Shown piece by piece: positions 33,968 to 41,908 of a stretch of 64,000 bases of DNA (position 1 is its first letter; each line of letters begins with the position of its first letter). A model generated the notes under the pieces. The model was not told where the DNA came from, searched no databases, and worked only from the letters and a program-made list of their open reading frames with translations. The stretch is from Yoonia sp. R2331 (GTDB taxonomy: Bacteria > Pseudomonadota > Alphaproteobacteria > Rhodobacterales > Rhodobacteraceae), in the NCBI RefSeq assembly GCF_041103235.1, contig NZ_JBGCUN010000001.1, forward strand, positions 1,178,001 to 1,242,000, given 5' to 3'. Made by a program: the position numbers and the translations under genes.

Positions 33968-33997
33968 ATGCACAAAACATGCACAAACCGTATGCAT
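33968..33997 (+). repeat. Phased ATGCACA repeat element upstream of ilvN
   Basis: ATGCACAAA occurs at 33968 and 33979, exactly 11 bases apart, followed by ATGCAT at 33992. Downstream in the same orientation come CTAACC (34005) and GTTAAC (34014). The same arrangement occurs at 52355-52418. Direct repeats with an 11-bp period are how OmpR/PhoB-type response regulators bind, so a regulatory role is possible. It lies 44 bases upstream of the ilvN start. Confidence 0.6.
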
Positions 33998-34054
33998 GAA
34001 AGTCCTAACCGGCGTTAACCGTGCGGTGGGGGTAGCTGTTTGCGAATTGTTCAA

Positions 34055-35038
34055 TCATCTTCTCCTGATCGGTATCTCTGACACGATGACTTTCGATCCT
34101 GCATCGGAGATCCCTAGGTTTTCCAGCTCAATTACGAAAGCTTCATAGAGAACCCACGGATGCTCGGTCGGGCCAATGATTACCTTTTTTAGTAGGTTTG
34201 GAATCTGGCGCCACGGACGATCTGTGTTCCTATTAGGTGATAGGTCTAGGTCAAATACTTTTTGGGGTATGCCGCCAATATCGACAACTCGACTTTCGAT
34301 CTCGTCATCGGAAATTAGCCACGGAGCATAGAGTATTCTCCATTCACGTTCTTCAGAGAAACCAGGATGCTTGATTGAAATTGAAAGTGTGTGGAGGGTC
34401 CAAGAGACCGCCCTGGCGATCTGGTCTGGAGACATACATTTTAGCGTCTCGATGTTGTCTCTCAGAGCAGCCACCAATTTTGGAAAGTGATCAGTTGAGA
34501 ACTGTTCAAAATTTGAATAAGTAACGGGAACGGTGAAAGCCCCTGAAGCTTCATCGGGCGTTTCGGAGAAGTTGTTCAGGACGAGAGCCACATTCGTCCG
34601 TCCGCCATACGCCCTCCACATTGACAATCGTCCAAGTGTCCCTTCCGATTTTTCATCATGTTCAGCGAGGCTCAAGAGGAAGGAGTCAATCCGCCGTTGG
34701 TGCAAGACCTTGTCGAATGTTTGCTCAACAGCCGGGAAAATGACTGGGGAAATATCGTGCAATAGATTAAAAAGCTCACCGTTAGGAATCTGACCGTTGC
34801 CGCGCCCATGCACACTCTTCCATGCTTCAACAATACATTTTTCCCCGTGGTCGATTTCTGAGAAATCATTCATCAAGCTAGCATTTCGCAATGAAACCCG
34901 TTGGTCGTTCAAAATGCGCAGAGCATTCGACGCGCTTGTATAGTGCACCAGATCGAATTTTTCATTTGCCAGCGTTTGATATCTTTCCGCGAGGATCGGG
35001 TTGAAGATTCTCAAGTAGTCTTCTCTATTGAGTTCCAC
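34055..35038 (-). CDS. DUF2971 family protein lodged between ilvB and ilvN
   Basis: The product has 327 residues from a GTG at 35038, four bases after the ilvB stop; upstream in-frame starts lie within ilvB. The pattern LVHYTSASNALRILNDQRVSLRNASLMNDFSEIDHG and FSEEREWRILYAPW matches DUF2971 proteins, whose biochemical role is unknown; they are often found in accessory DNA. No membrane segment is seen. By eye the gene is clearly richer in A and T than its neighbours, with codons such as ATA, AGA and TTG more common, which suggests horizontal transfer into the ilv operon. Confidence 0.78.
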   Translation of the reverse strand: MELNREDYLRIFNPILAERYQTLANEKFDLVHYTSASNALRILNDQRVSLRNASLMNDFSEIDHGEKCIVEAWKSVHGRGNGQIPNGELFNLLHDISPVIFPAVEQTFDKVLHQRRIDSFLLSLAEHDEKSEGTLGRLSMWRAYGGRTNVALVLNNFSETPDEASGAFTVPVTYSNFEQFSTDHFPKLVAALRDNIETLKCMSPDQIARAVSWTLHTLSISIKHPGFSEEREWRILYAPWLISDDEIESRVVDIGGIPQKVFDLDLSPNRNTDRPWRQIPNLLKKVIIGPTEHPWVLYEAFVIELENLGISDAGSKVIVSEIPIRRR

Positions 35039-35042
35039 GGAT

Positions 35043-36797
35043 TTACACCAACGCCTGCCCAGCACCCTGAATCGCATTCGCCGTATCAGCGTTCTCGCCC
35101 AAAAGCATCTCATTATGCGGCTTGCCTGATGGGATCATCGGGAAGCAGTTTTCGTGCTTTTCCACCAGACAGTCGAACACAACCGGGCCGTTGTGGTTGA
35201 TCATCTCCATGATCGCATCGTCGAGATCGTCAGGGTCCGAACACAGAATGCCCTTGGCACCGAAGGCATCCGCGAGTTTCACAAAATCGGGCAGGGCCTC
35301 TGACCAGGACTGGCTATAGCGTTCGCCGTGCAAGAGTTCCTGCCATTGGCGCACCATGCCAAGGCGTTCGTTGTTGAGGATGAATTGTTTCACGGGCAGC
35401 TGATACTGGGCTGCGGTGCCGAGTTCCTGCATGTTCATCAGCCAAGAAGCCTCACCCGCGACATTGATCACAAGGCTGTCGCGGTGGGCCAGTTGCACAC
35501 CGATTGACGCGGGAAAACCGTAGCCCATCGTGCCCAAACCCCCGGAGGTCATCCAGCGGTTGGGGTCTTCGAACCCCAGATACTGTGCGGCCCACATCTG
35601 ATGCTGACCGACTTCGGTGGTGATGTAGCGGTCGTGGTCCTTGGTCAGCGCTTCGAGCCGGGCGAGCGCGTACTGCGGCTTGATGACTTTGCCTTCCTGT
35701 TTAAAGGCCAGACAATCGACCCTGCGCCATTCGTTGATCTGGCCCCACCATTTGGCGAGCCCTTCCTTTTCTGTTTTACGACCGCGGGATTTCCAAACGT
35801 TCAGCAGATCCTCCAACACATGGGCGCAGTCGCCAAGGATCGGCATATCAACGTGGATCACCTTGTTGATGGACGATGCGTCAATGTCGATGTGCGCTTT
35901 CTTCGAACCCGGGCTGAAGGCGTCGATCCGGCCAGTGATGCGGTCGTCAAAGCGCGCACCGATGTTGATCATCAGATCACAGTCGTGCATTGCCATATTG
36001 GCCTCGTAGAGGCCATGCATGCCCAGCATTCCGATCCAATTGTCGCCAGAGGCCGGGTAACAGCCCAGCCCCATCAGGGTTGACGTGATCGGAAAGTTTG
36101 TGGCCGCCACGAGTTCACGCAAAAGCTGCGTCGCGGCGGGGCCGGAGTTGATGACACCGCCGCCTGTGTAGAACACTGGGCGTTTTGCTTTCTCCATCGC
36201 TTTGGCAAGTTCGGTGATCATATCGATATCGCCCTTCACCTGCGGGGCGTAGTGCGATTTGCGTTTGGCCTTTTCGGTGTAGGTCCCGCTGGCAAACTGC
36301 ACGTCCTTGGGGATGTCGATCAGGACAGGGCCGGGACGGCCAGAGGTGGCGACGTGGAACGCTTCGTGCAAGACACCGGCCAAGTTGTCGGTCTCTTTCA
36401 CCAGCCAGTTGTGTTTCGTACAAGGGCGGGTGATGCCCACGGTATCGGCCTCTTGGAATGCGTCAGAGCCGATCATGAACGTCGGCACCTGACCGGTGAG
36501 CACGATGATCGGGATGCTGTCCATCAGCGCGTCCGTCAGGCCGGTCACCGCATTGGTAGCACCGGGGCCAGAGGTCACAAGCGCCACGCCCGGTTTGCCG
36601 GTCGACCGCGCATAGCCTTCAGCGGCATGGACGGCCCCTTGTTCGTGGCGGACAAGGATGTGCTGGATGTGGTTCTGCTGAAAGATCTCATCATAGATCG
36701 GCAGGACTGCGCCACCGGGGTATCCAAAGACCGTGTCGACACCTTGGTCGATCAGGGCCTGCACCACCATTTTCGCGCCGGTCATCTGTTTGCTCAT
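35043..36797 (-). CDS. ilvB: Acetolactate synthase large subunit
   Basis: This thiamine diphosphate and FAD enzyme makes acetolactate or acetohydroxybutyrate, the first common step to valine, leucine and isoleucine. The 584-residue protein has the N-terminal GYPGGAVLPIYDE with the catalytic glutamate, GVALVTSGPGATNAVTGL, the FAD-domain RFDDRITG segment, and the ThDP motif near NVAGEASWLMNMQEL and QFILNNERLGMV. Note GEAS rather than the usual GDGS in this motif. ATG follows AAAAGGACAAAGAAG. An attenuator with a leader peptide lies just upstream. Confidence 0.95.
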   Translation of the reverse strand: MSKQMTGAKMVVQALIDQGVDTVFGYPGGAVLPIYDEIFQQNHIQHILVRHEQGAVHAAEGYARSTGKPGVALVTSGPGATNAVTGLTDALMDSIPIIVLTGQVPTFMIGSDAFQEADTVGITRPCTKHNWLVKETDNLAGVLHEAFHVATSGRPGPVLIDIPKDVQFASGTYTEKAKRKSHYAPQVKGDIDMITELAKAMEKAKRPVFYTGGGVINSGPAATQLLRELVAATNFPITSTLMGLGCYPASGDNWIGMLGMHGLYEANMAMHDCDLMINIGARFDDRITGRIDAFSPGSKKAHIDIDASSINKVIHVDMPILGDCAHVLEDLLNVWKSRGRKTEKEGLAKWWGQINEWRRVDCLAFKQEGKVIKPQYALARLEALTKDHDRYITTEVGQHQMWAAQYLGFEDPNRWMTSGGLGTMGYGFPASIGVQLAHRDSLVINVAGEASWLMNMQELGTAAQYQLPVKQFILNNERLGMVRQWQELLHGERYSQSWSEALPDFVKLADAFGAKGILCSDPDDLDDAIMEMINHNGPVVFDCLVEKHENCFPMIPSGKPHNEMLLGENADTANAIQGAGQALV

Positions 36798-36825
36798 CTT
36801 CTTTGTCCTTTTGAGCGCCAGTCAT

Positions 36826-36851
36826 AAAAAAGCCCCCGAAGTTTCGGGGGC
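36826..36851 (-). terminator. Attenuator terminator in the ilvB leader
   Basis: On the minus strand GCCCCCGA and TCGGGGGC form a stem with a four-base loop, followed by six T residues. It lies 29 bases upstream of the ilvB ATG and 27 bases after the leader peptide stop. An upstream pair, CGCATGGG-type sequence at 36885-36893 with 36850-36858, can form a competing stem whose 3' arm touches the base of the terminator. This is the layout of translation-coupled attenuation. Confidence 0.85.
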
Positions 36852-36877
36852 GCATGGGAACCTGAATGGGTCAACCG

Positions 36878-36925
36878 TTACCGGCCCATGCGCATACTTC
36901 CTACGACTAGTACAATCTGTATCAT
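36878..36925 (-). CDS. ilvL: Branched-chain amino acid leader peptide of ilvB
   Basis: A 15-codon reading frame encodes MIQIVLVVGSMRMGR. Of residues 2 to 8, six are isoleucine, valine or leucine, including the rare codon ATA and codon CTA. It ends 27 bases before the terminator. When charged branched-chain tRNAs are scarce a ribosome would stall in this stretch and alter folding downstream so that ilvB is transcribed. The ATG lies about seven bases after a predicted -10 box, so the message may be leaderless. It is too short for standard gene finders. Confidence 0.85.
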   Translation of the reverse strand: MIQIVLVVGSMRMGR

Positions 36926-36932
36926 GGAGCGG

Positions 36933-36961
36933 ACCCTATGCGGCAGTGCGGCAGGGGTCAA
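36933..36961 (-). promoter_or_regulatory. Promoter of the ilvB leader transcript
   Basis: Minus-strand TTGACC (36956-36961) and TAGGGT (36933-36938) are separated by 17 bases, a good -35 spacing and box with a weaker -10. The expected start of transcription is around 36925-36926, which coincides with the A of the leader peptide ATG. Confidence 0.65.
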
Positions 36962-37353
36962 CTGCCCGCGTGGAGAAAATGTCGCCAAGGGGCGATTTTT
37001 CGCAACTTTCTTTCAGAGGGTGATTTTGCGGTATACTTCTATCCGTTGGTCGGGGTGCGAGGGGGCGCTTCTTTCTCAGTGGTATCGCGATCTCGCGCTT
37101 TCCATTGTCGTAACTATGCCGGGGTGGCTTTATCACCATTGGTTGCGGGATCATGCCATTTGCAGGATCATTTATTGTTTTCACATCAACAGTGACCGTA
37201 TTGGCAGTTGTTCTTGCAATGGCGGCCGTGAGTTCAACGGTGATCGTATCCATTTTCGCTGGCCGTTCTTTTCTTAACCCTTGCCCCAACCAACACGTGC
37301 CTAATGACGGTGTATCTGTCAGGGTGAGCATGAAGAAAAACACGGAAGAGGTG
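36962..37353. other. 392-base region upstream of ilvB promoter and SH3 lipoprotein gene
   Basis: No supported gene lies here. A plus-strand frame from 37153 has a hydrophobic stretch (about 35 residues), but it runs into the lipoprotein frame without a ribosome site and its codon use is not gene-like, so I do not call it. The region must carry the promoter of the lipoprotein gene and any upstream control of ilvB. Confidence 0.4.
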
Positions 37354-37638
37354 ATGCAGGTGCGCAGCTTAACAGTTCTGGGCGTCGTTTTGTGGCTTGG
37401 CGCTTGCGCTGCTGTGACGGGTGACGAGGTGGAGGTCAGCGGCACAGGCGTGGACATGCTAAAGCTACGCGCTGGCCCCGGACTGGGGTTCAGGGTCTTG
37501 CTGGGCTTGCCGGATGGAACAAGCTTGCAGCGCTTTGATTGCGTAACTGAAGAAGGTCAGCGCTGGTGCAAAGTCTCGCTTGCGGGCGCATCCGGTGTCA
37601 CAGGATACGCTGCCGCCGACTATTTGGTCCCGCGTTAG
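37354..37638 (+). CDS. Small SH3-domain lipoprotein
   Basis: The 94-residue product begins with a lipoprotein signal (VRSLTVLGVVLWLGAC, lipobox LGAC) and would be anchored in a membrane through the cysteine at about residue 18. The rest is one bacterial SH3 domain: LKLRAGPGLGFRVLLGLPDGTSLQ, WCKVSLAGASGVTGYAAADYL. The start at 37354 (or GTG 37351) follows CGGAAGAGG; longer starts at 37330 and 37153 lack the signal at their N terminus. SH3b domains commonly bind cell wall peptides. Stop overlaps the convergent GST gene by four bases. Confidence 0.8.
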   Translation: MQVRSLTVLGVVLWLGACAAVTGDEVEVSGTGVDMLKLRAGPGLGFRVLLGLPDGTSLQRFDCVTEEGQRWCKVSLAGASGVTGYAAADYLVPR

Positions 37639-38483
37639 TCGGGCTTTTTCGCCAGCACCGCGTCGATGTCAGCGGCCGCGTGGCGATTGGGGCATTGTTC
37701 CCAATCTTCACCCCAGGACCGATTGACGATCATGCCACGCTGATAGGCCGGGCGGTTATAGATCTCATCCATCCAGCGGATCACGTGGGTGTATTCATGC
37801 ACAGACAGGAAGTCACCGGCGTCATAGCTGGCACCCATGACCGTGCGCCCATACCAAGGGGCGGTTGCCATGTCGGCGATGGTATAGTCGTCACCAGCCA
37901 GATAGCGGTTGTCGGCCAGATGCCTGTCCAGCACATCCAACTGGCGCTTGGCCTCCATTGCGAAGCGGTTGATCGGGTATTCGAATTTCTCGGGTGCATA
38001 AGCGTAGAAGTGACCAAAGCCGCCACCCAGATAGGGGGCAGAGCCTTGCAGCCAAAAGAGCCAGTTCAGCGCCTCGGTCCGGGCCGCACCACTTGCGGGC
38101 AGGAACGCGTCAAACTTCTCGGCCAGATAAAGCAGGATCGCACCGCTTTCAAACACGCGCTGGCCGGTGTCCCGATCCAGTAGGGCGGGGATCTTGGAAT
38201 TGGGGTTGATGTCGACAAAACCCGATCCGAACTGATCGCCTTCGGTGATCTTGATAATCCAAGCGTCATATTCGGCGGCATGGCCTGCGGCCAACAACTC
38301 TTCCAGCATCAGCGTGACTTTGACGCCATTGGGGGTCGCCAGGGAATGGAGCTGCAGCGGGTGGTCACCAACGGGCAAATCTTTGTCGTGTGTTGCACCT
38401 GCGATTGGGCGGTTCAGCTTGGCCCATTCGCCGCCATTCTCGGCATCCCATGTCCAGACTTTGGGCGGGGTATAGGTGGTCAT
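37635..38483 (-). CDS. yghU: Glutathione S-transferase family protein, YghU type
   Basis: The 282-residue protein has the extended N terminus of the YghU/YfcG group (PPKVWTWDAENGGEWAKLNRPIAG), a thioredoxin-like domain with LATPNGVKVTLMLEELL and NPNSKIPALLD, and a C-terminal helical domain with YLAGDDYTIADMATAPWYG. The family reduces organic peroxides and disulfides with glutathione. The ATG at 38483 follows CAGGAGAGCCGCC; an in-frame start at 38603 is unlikely. It is preceded by the dctP terminator region. Confidence 0.9.
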   Translation of the reverse strand: MTTYTPPKVWTWDAENGGEWAKLNRPIAGATHDKDLPVGDHPLQLHSLATPNGVKVTLMLEELLAAGHAAEYDAWIIKITEGDQFGSGFVDINPNSKIPALLDRDTGQRVFESGAILLYLAEKFDAFLPASGAARTEALNWLFWLQGSAPYLGGGFGHFYAYAPEKFEYPINRFAMEAKRQLDVLDRHLADNRYLAGDDYTIADMATAPWYGRTVMGASYDAGDFLSVHEYTHVIRWMDEIYNRPAYQRGMIVNRSWGEDWEQCPNRHAAADIDAVLAKKPD

Positions 38484-38603
38484 GGCGGCTCTCCTGTTGT
38501 GTGGTGACAAAGAGCTAGCACACGCAGAGCGTGACGCAAGGCGATGGCGGCGAACAAGGGGATGCTTGAGCAAAAACATGGTGCGCAAGGCCACCCCTTG
38601 CAC

Positions 38604-38632
38604 AAAAAAGGGCCGCCCCGAAGGACGGCCCT
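38604..38632 (-). terminator. Intrinsic terminator after dctP
   Basis: On the minus strand AGGGCCG and CGGCCCT form a stem around a ten-base loop containing TTCG, followed by TTTTTT. It lies 22 bases after the dctP stop and closes the TRAP operon. Confidence 0.83.
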
Positions 38633-38653
38633 GTCTTGAGGATCAGATGATCC

Positions 38654-39718
38654 TTAGTTTAGGTCTTTGGCGTAGTCATCAGCCAGTGCGGCTTCGGCAT
38701 CGGCCACAGCGGCGATCAGCGCGTCAAGGATCGCGTCACCACCGTCAACATTTGCGCGGAACCAGTCCTGCACAGGGGCAGCGGCTTCTGCGAATGCGGC
38801 TTTCTCTTCGGGGGTTGGGACGTAAAGGTCACCACCACCCGCGACGAAGGCCTCATAGGCTTCAATCGACTTGCGCTTGGGCGAGGCGAAAGTGGCCTGC
38901 TGCAGCTGAGAGAAACCGTCGACCACAACGCGGCGCAGGTCCTCTGGCATCGCCATGAAGTTTTCGTTGCTCATCCACCAAAGCGCACCCATGTAGGCGT
39001 GACCGTCGAGGGTCACGTACTGCAGGCCCGCATCCGGGAATTTCATGCCCATGATGTCGGTGATGCCGTTCTTGGACCCTTCAACAACGCCGGTCTGGAA
39101 CGATGTGAACAGTTCGGGCCACGGGATTGGAGTCGGAGAGGCACCCAATGCGCGCACCAATTCCTGCGGCAGGTCTGCCACAACAGTCCGGATCTTCAGG
39201 CCTTCCATATCGGATGGCATCGCCACACGACGCTGCGTGTTGGCAAAGTTACGCCAGCCACCGGTGTTACCGATGGTCATCAGGCGTACGGAATCGCCAC
39301 TGTCAGCCAGGGCCATGTCGCGCATGGTGCGGACAAAGTCGCTGGTCAGCACTTCTTCGGCGATCCGGTCGTCAGCCATCAGGTAGGGCAGGTCAAGCAC
39401 CTGCACATAAGGGAAGATGCCAGCCGCACCACCAGAGGTGGACACGTAAACGTCGATCGAACCCTCAGAGACACCTTCGATGCATTCCGCACCTGTGGCG
39501 CACAGTTGCGTGCCGATGAAAAGCTCCACACCGATGCGGCCGTTTGAGGCAGCTTCGACGTAGTTCTTGAAGACGACCAGACCGTCATAGTCCTCGTCGT
39601 TTTCGTTCGAGTTCGCGGTCGCGCGGATCGTGAACTCTTGATGGCCATCGGCATAGGCCGCAGAGGCCCCGGCAAACAGCGTGGCGGCAAGCGCGCCTTT
39701 CAGTAGACCTTTGAGCAT
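38654..39718 (-). CDS. dctP: TRAP transporter substrate-binding protein (DctP family)
   Basis: This is the periplasmic solute receptor of a tripartite ATP-independent periplasmic transporter. From ATG 39718 (GGGAGAG upstream) it has 354 residues with a signal peptide ending at AAYADG. The DctP fold is recognisable in RATANSNENDEDYDGLVVFKNYVE, EGVSEGSIDVYVSTSGGAAG, KIRTVVADLPQELVRALGASPTPIPWPELFTSFQTGVVEG and GHAYMGALWWMSN. The conserved arginine in KIRT would bind a substrate carboxylate or sulfonate. The substrate is not known; the linked oxidases suggest a carbon or sulfur source. Confidence 0.92.
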   Translation of the reverse strand: MLKGLLKGALAATLFAGASAAYADGHQEFTIRATANSNENDEDYDGLVVFKNYVEAASNGRIGVELFIGTQLCATGAECIEGVSEGSIDVYVSTSGGAAGIFPYVQVLDLPYLMADDRIAEEVLTSDFVRTMRDMALADSGDSVRLMTIGNTGGWRNFANTQRRVAMPSDMEGLKIRTVVADLPQELVRALGASPTPIPWPELFTSFQTGVVEGSKNGITDIMGMKFPDAGLQYVTLDGHAYMGALWWMSNENFMAMPEDLRRVVVDGFSQLQQATFASPKRKSIEAYEAFVAGGGDLYVPTPEEKAAFAEAAAPVQDWFRANVDGGDAILDALIAAVADAEAALADDYAKDLN

Positions 39719-39763
39719 TATTCTCTCCCTGTTCATTGGTCGGTTATGGGGACGACTGTCCCT

Positions 39764-41254
39764 TTATTGAACGAACCCCGTCAAGCGCGGAATCGTCATT
39801 GAGATGGCCGGGACGTAGGTAATCAGGAAGATCACGAAAATCTCGACCGCAAGGAAGGGCAGGATCGCCTTGGCAATCGTTTCGACCTTTTCGCCCGAGA
39901 CGGTACTCGCCACGAATAAGACCAAGCCCATGGGCGGGGTTGCCAGACCGACGGTCAGGTTGACCGACATGATGATGGCAAAGTGGACGGGGTGCACGCC
40001 AAGGTCGACAAAGATCGGCCCCAGGATTGGCCCCAGAATGATGATCGCAGGCCCTGCATCCAAGAACATGCCCACAATGAAGAGCAGGATGTTGATCAGG
40101 AACAACAGGATCAGCGGGTTCTCGGAAAGCGACAGGATGTAGTCCGACATGATCTGCGGCGCATAGGACAGCGAGACCACGGTTTTGAAGCTGACGGCGG
40201 CCCCCACCAGCAGCAGGACCGCAGAGGTGGAAAGTGCAGATTTGGTCAGCACCTGCCACAGGTCACGGCCATTCATCGAGCGCAACACAAAGAAAGACAC
40301 GATCAGCGCGTAGAACACCGCCATGGCCGAGGCCTCTGTCGGGGTCATGATGCCCACGAGGATACCGCCCAGAATGATGATGGGCGTCTGCAGTGGGGCC
40401 ACGGCCTTTTTCGCCACCATGCGGAAATCATGGCTGCACCGTTTGCGATATCCCATCAGGATAAAGTGCGCGGGTATCAGCATGATCAAGGTGGTCCAGC
40501 CAGCGGGCAGGGAGGTCTCTGCCCCGGTCAGCCGGATTACCAGTGCACCCAGCGCATAAAGGATGAACGCCAGGTTCAGGCGCAAGAGCGCAAAGCTGAC
40601 CCAGTATTCCACCGGTGTGATTGACTGGTTCTTGGTGACGATCCGTTCGGCTTTGGGCAGGTCATAGCGGTCCGCCAACAACCGGACCATGACCATTAGG
40701 CCGACGCCGACCATGATGCCGGGGACGATGCCCGCAAGGAACAGGGCCGCGACGCTTTCGCCCATAACATAAGCGTAAATGATCATGATGCCCGAGGGCG
40801 GGATGATCGGGCCGATGACGGATGATGCGGCGGTAATCGCGGCGGCAAACCGGCGTGTGTAGCCGTTCTTTTCCATCGCGGGGATCAGGGTTGATCCCAG
40901 CGCGGAGGTGTCCGCTACGGCAGAACCCGAAAGCCCCGCAAAGAGAATGGAGGAGAGGATGTTGACGTGCGCCAATCCCCCCCTCAGGTGGCCCATGAAG
41001 GCTTGGGAGAATTCAACGAGGCGGACAGTGATGCCGCCCCGGTTCATGACTTCGCCTGCGAGCATGAAGAACGGCAAGGCCATCAGCGGAAAGCTGTCCA
41101 TGCCGTTGTAAAGGTTGCGATAAAGCCCGGCGACAACATTACGTGTGTCGCCTTCCATCAGGATCAGTGCGATTGGGGATGCCAGCAGCGCAAAGACCAC
41201 CGGCAGGCCGACCATGATCAAGACAAGGAAAAGCGGAAGGAACCAAAGAAGCAT
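39764..41254 (-). CDS. dctM: TRAP transporter large permease (DctM family)
   Basis: This 496-residue membrane protein is the large permease subunit, with about 12 or more transmembrane helices. Characteristic segments include PLFLVLIMVGLPVVFALLASP, FPLMALPFFMLAGEVMNRGGI, SGSAVADTSALGSTLIPAM, IPPSGIMIIYAYVMGES, GIMTPTEASAMAVFYALIV and NLTVGLATPPMGLVLFVAS. It is somewhat longer than many DctM proteins (about 430) because of an insert around residues 215-280. It overlaps the dctQ stop by one base. Confidence 0.94.
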   Translation of the reverse strand: MLLWFLPLFLVLIMVGLPVVFALLASPIALILMEGDTRNVVAGLYRNLYNGMDSFPLMALPFFMLAGEVMNRGGITVRLVEFSQAFMGHLRGGLAHVNILSSILFAGLSGSAVADTSALGSTLIPAMEKNGYTRRFAAAITAASSVIGPIIPPSGIMIIYAYVMGESVAALFLAGIVPGIMVGVGLMVMVRLLADRYDLPKAERIVTKNQSITPVEYWVSFALLRLNLAFILYALGALVIRLTGAETSLPAGWTTLIMLIPAHFILMGYRKRCSHDFRMVAKKAVAPLQTPIIILGGILVGIMTPTEASAMAVFYALIVSFFVLRSMNGRDLWQVLTKSALSTSAVLLLVGAAVSFKTVVSLSYAPQIMSDYILSLSENPLILLFLINILLFIVGMFLDAGPAIIILGPILGPIFVDLGVHPVHFAIIMSVNLTVGLATPPMGLVLFVASTVSGEKVETIAKAILPFLAVEIFVIFLITYVPAISMTIPRLTGFVQ

Positions 41255-41853
41255 CAGGACGACCCCGCAATTTCTTCGTCAGAGGTAAAGGAGGTCAGGC
41301 CATCGCCACGGCCCCCCAGCGTAATGAGTTGTCGGATGATGAGCTCGAGATTGACCAGGATCAGCAGGTTCACACCCACCCAAAGCGATGCGTATTGGAA
41401 CCGGTTCTGAAATTTCTCGCCGCATTTGCCGATCTCGATCCCGAAGGGCCAGCGCAGTGTGGACGAACAACCACGGCCCGAGAGCGTGTCGAGGTGGTTG
41501 TTCAACCCGCGTTCCCAAAAAATGAAGAGCACCCACATGGTGATCGCCATCAGGACAAGCGACAGGATGCCCGCCAGCAGGCGGGGCAGGGCGCGTTCAA
41601 GCATGTCGATCGCAACAAAGCCGCCCATGCGGTAGGCAACAGGTGCCATCAGCCCGGTCATCCACAGCATCCCAAAGCGCGCCCCTTCTTCGGTCCAGTT
41701 GGGCGCGTCGTTGAGCACGTAACGGAAGAAAACCTGCCCCAGAATAAAGCAGACCATGATCGCGAGGGCCGCAACCGAGATGAACCGCCCAATGGCGAGT
41801 ATTGCGGTATTGAACCGCTCTAAGGGCCAAAGGACCCCAAACAGGACCGACAT
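41254..41853 (-). CDS. dctQ: TRAP transporter small permease (DctQ family)
   Basis: The 199-residue protein is the small permease subunit with four predicted transmembrane helices. Typical features are AILAIGRFISVAALAIMVCFIL in the first helix, RYVLNDAPNWTEEGARFGMLWM (the DctQ signature) and LDMLERALPRLL. The ATG follows GAGGAGCCGCA. It is first of the TRAP genes (Q, M, P order) and lies 139 bases downstream of the flavin reductase gene with two palindromes between. Confidence 0.92.
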   Translation of the reverse strand: MSVLFGVLWPLERFNTAILAIGRFISVAALAIMVCFILGQVFFRYVLNDAPNWTEEGARFGMLWMTGLMAPVAYRMGGFVAIDMLERALPRLLAGILSLVLMAITMWVLFIFWERGLNNHLDTLSGRGCSSTLRWPFGIEIGKCGEKFQNRFQYASLWVGVNLLILVNLELIIRQLITLGGRGDGLTSFTSDEEIAGSS

Positions 41854-41908
41854 TGCGGCTCCTCCCCTGTTATATGGTGACCGCTAGCGCGGTCGCTTCA
41901 TTTTTTGG

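Noticed and set aside
37153-37353. Hydrophobic N-terminal extension of the SH3 lipoprotein frame
   Set aside because: The lipoprotein signal starts at 37354 with its own ribosome site; the upstream part would place the lipobox in mid-protein.
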